Assembly: GCF_001905465.1 (NCBI RefSeq)
Contig: NZ_LISX01000012.1
Coordinates: 1-64,000 of the forward strand
Reading direction: 5' to 3'
Source of the DNA: Kitasatospora sp. CB01950
GTDB taxonomy: Bacteria; Actinomycetota; Actinomycetes; Streptomycetales; Streptomycetaceae
Length of the DNA: 64,000 bases
This document shows, piece after piece, positions 62,201 through 64,000 of the stretch. Under the pieces are notes generated by a model. It was not told the origin of the DNA, ran no database searches, and was given only the letters and a program-made list of their open reading frames with translations. The translations under genes and the position numbers were made by a program. Numbering within the stretch: the stretch's first letter is position 1; each line of letters opens with the position of its first letter.

Positions 62201-63292
62201 TCAGCGTGCCAGCACGCGTGCGTACACCCGCTCGACCGCCCGCTGCGCGCCCGCCACGTCGAAGGACTTCGAGCGCTCCCGGGCGGCCGCGCCCATCCGC
62301 CCCCGAAGGCCGGCATCGGACGCCAACTCCTCCAGCGCCGCCGCCAGTTGTGCGGGATCGTCGGGCGGAACCAGGCGGCCCTCGGCGCCGTCGTCCAGCA
62401 CCTCCGGCATGCCGCCGACCCTGGTCACCACCGACGGCAGGCCGCTGGTCATCGCCTCCATCAGCGCCACCGGCAGGCCCTCCTGGCGGGAACTCAGGCA
62501 GAACACGTCCCAACCCGGCAGCAGCGCCGGCACGTCCCCGCGCGAGCCCGCGAACAGCACGCCCTCGCCCGCCAGTTGACGCAGCCGCGCCTCCAGCGGG
62601 CCCGAACCGACCAGCACCAGGCGGGCGTTCGGGTGCGCCCGGCGGAGCAGCGCGAACGCCGCCAGCAGCGTGGCCTGGTCCTTCTTCGCCGTCAGGTTGC
62701 CCACCGTGCCGATCACCAACGCGTCGTCCGGCAGGCCGAGCTCGGCCCGGGCGGCGTGACGGGCGGCCGGGCCGGACGGGGCGTCGCCCAGGTCCGGGCC
62801 GTGGTGCACCACCGTCAGCCAGTCGCCCGGGCGGCGGCGGCCGATGCCCGCCGCCACCGCGTGCGAGACCGCGACCACCGCGTCGTTGCGGCCGTACGTC
62901 AGCGCGTTGGCCCAGCGGGTCGGCAGGCGGTAGCGCTCCCACAGGTTGTGCTCCGTGTGCACCAGGCGGGTGCCGCGGCCCACCGTCAGCAGGCGGGCCG
63001 CGACGGCCGGCACCGGCATGTGGGTGTGCACCAGGTCGTAGCGGCGCTCCGCGAGCAGCGCCCGCAGCCGCAGCGGCCAGCGCCGGGCGGGCGCGCCGCC
63101 CAGGCAGTGCACCGGGACGCCGGCCGCCTCCAGGGCGGGCGCCAGTGCGTCCTTGTGCGGAAGTACATACGCCACCTCGACGGCGAAACGCGAACGGTCC
63201 ACGTGGCGGGCGCAGTTGAGCAGCAGCTGCTCCGCGCCGCCCCGGCCCAGGCCCTTGGCCAGCCAGAGCACCCGGGCCGGACCGCCCGTCAC
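62201..63292 (-). CDS. GT4 glycosyltransferase
   Basis: A 363-residue GT-B enzyme. N-terminal GRGGAEQLLLN (acceptor side, residues about 13-23), central VGNLTAKKDQATLL and a C-terminal nucleotide-sugar site SSRQEGLPVALMEAMTSGLPSVVTRVGG with the EX7E pattern (E264-like and E272-like), typical of GT4. It probably adds a hexose to the undecaprenyl-linked repeat unit. GTG 63292 overlaps the kinase stop (GTGA), with GAGGAG just upstream, implying translational coupling. Confidence 0.9.
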   Translation of the reverse strand: MTGGPARVLWLAKGLGRGGAEQLLLNCARHVDRSRFAVEVAYVLPHKDALAPALEAAGVPVHCLGGAPARRWPLRLRALLAERRYDLVHTHMPVPAVAARLLTVGRGTRLVHTEHNLWERYRLPTRWANALTYGRNDAVVAVSHAVAAGIGRRRPGDWLTVVHHGPDLGDAPSGPAARHAARAELGLPDDALVIGTVGNLTAKKDQATLLAAFALLRRAHPNARLVLVGSGPLEARLRQLAGEGVLFAGSRGDVPALLPGWDVFCLSSRQEGLPVALMEAMTSGLPSVVTRVGGMPEVLDDGAEGRLVPPDDPAQLAAALEELASDAGLRGRMGAAARERSKSFDVAGAQRAVERVYARVLAR

Positions 63293-64000
63293 CGCTCCTC
63301 GCCGAGGCGCAGCTGCAGGGTGGTCTCGTTCTGCTCCTCCGGCGGCTGCTCGGCCGGGCGGCGGCCCCAACTCGTCGTCCCACCGCGGCGGTTCTGCTCC
63401 TCGCCGTAGCCGGGCGCGGCCGGGCGGGGATCGGCCGGACGCTGGTGCTCGCCCGCGCGGCGCTGCGGCTCCACCCGGTGCGGCGGCTCGGCGCGGTGCT
63501 GCGGTTCGCTGTGACGCTGCGGCTCGGCGCGGTGCTGCGGTTCGCTGTGACGCTGCGGCTCGGGACGGTGCTGCGGCTCGCTGCGGCGCTGCTGCTCGGG
63601 ACGGCGCGGCTCGGCCTTCGCGGGCGCGGGCGGCGCGGCGGGGGCGCCCTTCGCGCCGGCCCGGCCCGGGCGCGGGATGCGCTTGCGGCGGCCCGTGGTG
63701 CCCTCCGCGCCCAGCAGCGCCACGCCCGCCACCGGGACGCCGGTGCGGGCCAGCAGTTCGGAGACCCGGTCGGCCTCCTCCGGGCGGACGTTGCCCGCCA
63801 TCACCGTCACCAGCACGGTGTCCGCGTGCTGCACCAGGTCGTAGGCGTCGTTGGCGTGCAGCAGCGGCGAGGAGTCGATCAGCACCACGTCCGCGTGCCG
63901 GCGGGCGAGCGTCAGCACCTCGCCGGCGCGCAGCACCAGCGCCGCCGGGTACGCGGTGGTGTTGCCGCCGGTGATCAGCGCGACGCCCGCCACGTTGGTG
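63289..64000 (-). CDS. BY-kinase/chain-length regulator, C-terminal part (partial)
   Basis: The frame continues beyond base 64000; 236 codons are visible. It starts within TNVAGVALITGGNTTAYP, then LTLARRHADVVLIDSSPLLHANDAYDLVQHADTVLV, the Walker B and following strand of a tyrosine-kinase-type (CapB/Wzc-like) P-loop domain. After RKRIPRP the tail is low complexity: units of EPQHR/EPQRHS occur four to five times (about residues 150-195 of the visible part), encoded by a 36-bp DNA repeat, then ETTLQLRLGEER. Tyrosines typical of a BY-kinase tail are absent in the visible part. It likely controls polymer length and heads the operon. Confidence 0.82.
   Translation of the reverse strand, partial: TNVAGVALITGGNTTAYPAALVLRAGEVLTLARRHADVVLIDSSPLLHANDAYDLVQHADTVLVTVMAGNVRPEEADRVSELLARTGVPVAGVALLGAEGTTGRRKRIPRPGRAGAKGAPAAPPAPAKAEPRRPEQQRRSEPQHRPEPQRHSEPQHRAEPQRHSEPQHRAEPPHRVEPQRRAGEHQRPADPRPAAPGYGEEQNRRGGTTSWGRRPAEQPPEEQNETTLQLRLGEER
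63487..63594. repeat. 36-bp tandem repeat in the kinase tail
   Basis: Two identical 36-bp units (63487-63522 and 63523-63558) are followed by a third diverged one (63559-63594). They keep frame and encode the EPQHR/EPQRHS repeats. Confidence 0.85.

Noticed and set aside
63487..63594. 36-bp repeats considered as a CRISPR array
   Set aside because: Units are contiguous with no spacers and lie in frame inside a coding region.

Overview
The window is very GC-rich, with strong G/C bias at third codon positions, frequent GTG starts and GAGG-type ribosome binding sites. Its gene content (sedolisin and streptogrisin-type proteases, two secreted chitinases with DasR-type promoter elements, a MatB-like malonyl-CoA synthetase, Rhs and LamG giants, DUF6643 and DUF6879 proteins) points to Streptomyces or a close relative such as Kitasatospora. 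All calls come from reading the sequence; no database search was run.

Layout. 1-202: the end of an NRPS adenylation domain that breaks off mid-domain. 283-8000: S53 protease, MatB-like synthetase, an unusual P-loop/NUDIX fusion, a DUF4184 membrane protein, an AhpD-like protein and a geranylgeranyl-reductase-family flavoprotein. 8089-14813: GH18 and GH19 chitinases, both preceded by GGTCTAGACC-type operators, around an ArsR-type regulator divergent from an MFS exporter. 15011-17194: enoyl-CoA hydratase, hexapeptide acyltransferase and a lipoprotein. 17212-33529: an accessory-looking, locally AT-richer block with a chymotrypsin-fold protease lacking a signal peptide, a SUKH-type protein, a decayed gene, a small unknown gene, a 2200-residue Rhs protein with a nuclease-like C-terminal tip, and a divergent giant DNRLRE/LamG/lectin/FG-GAP protein.

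33801-47618: MFS exporter with a divergent ROK regulator, polyprenyl-phosphomannose synthase, a PhzF-like protein, GalU, a compact operon of histidine kinase, response regulator, SHOCT protein, ABC ATPase and FtsX/MacB permease, a cysteine-synthase-like PLP enzyme, and a TetR/DUF4267 divergent pair with two near-identical operators. 47781-51021: a tightly packed cassette of a small protein, a DUF6879 protein and an NB-ARC/TPR STAND ATPase. 51038-56410: a small membrane protein, an SDR/MerR pair, a gene broken by an in-frame TGA, a beta-helix/AAA+ fusion and a MOSC protein.

56575-64000: DUF6643 protein, a frameshifted small gene, MscL with a zinc-ribbon tail, then a leftward, end-overlapping exopolysaccharide operon: BY-kinase/chain-length regulator (partial), GT4 glycosyltransferase, GNAT-like acyltransferase, Wzy-like membrane protein and DegT aminotransferase. 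GalU and the phosphomannose synthase elsewhere in the window supply sugar donors of the kind such an operon uses, though they are not linked to it.

No tRNA, rRNA, CRISPR array, insertion sequence or riboswitch was recognised. The main items for follow-up are the Rhs tip without an obvious same-strand immunity gene, the STAND cassette with a possible non-standard start, the beta-helix/AAA+ fusion, the paired chitinase operators, and three broken genes.
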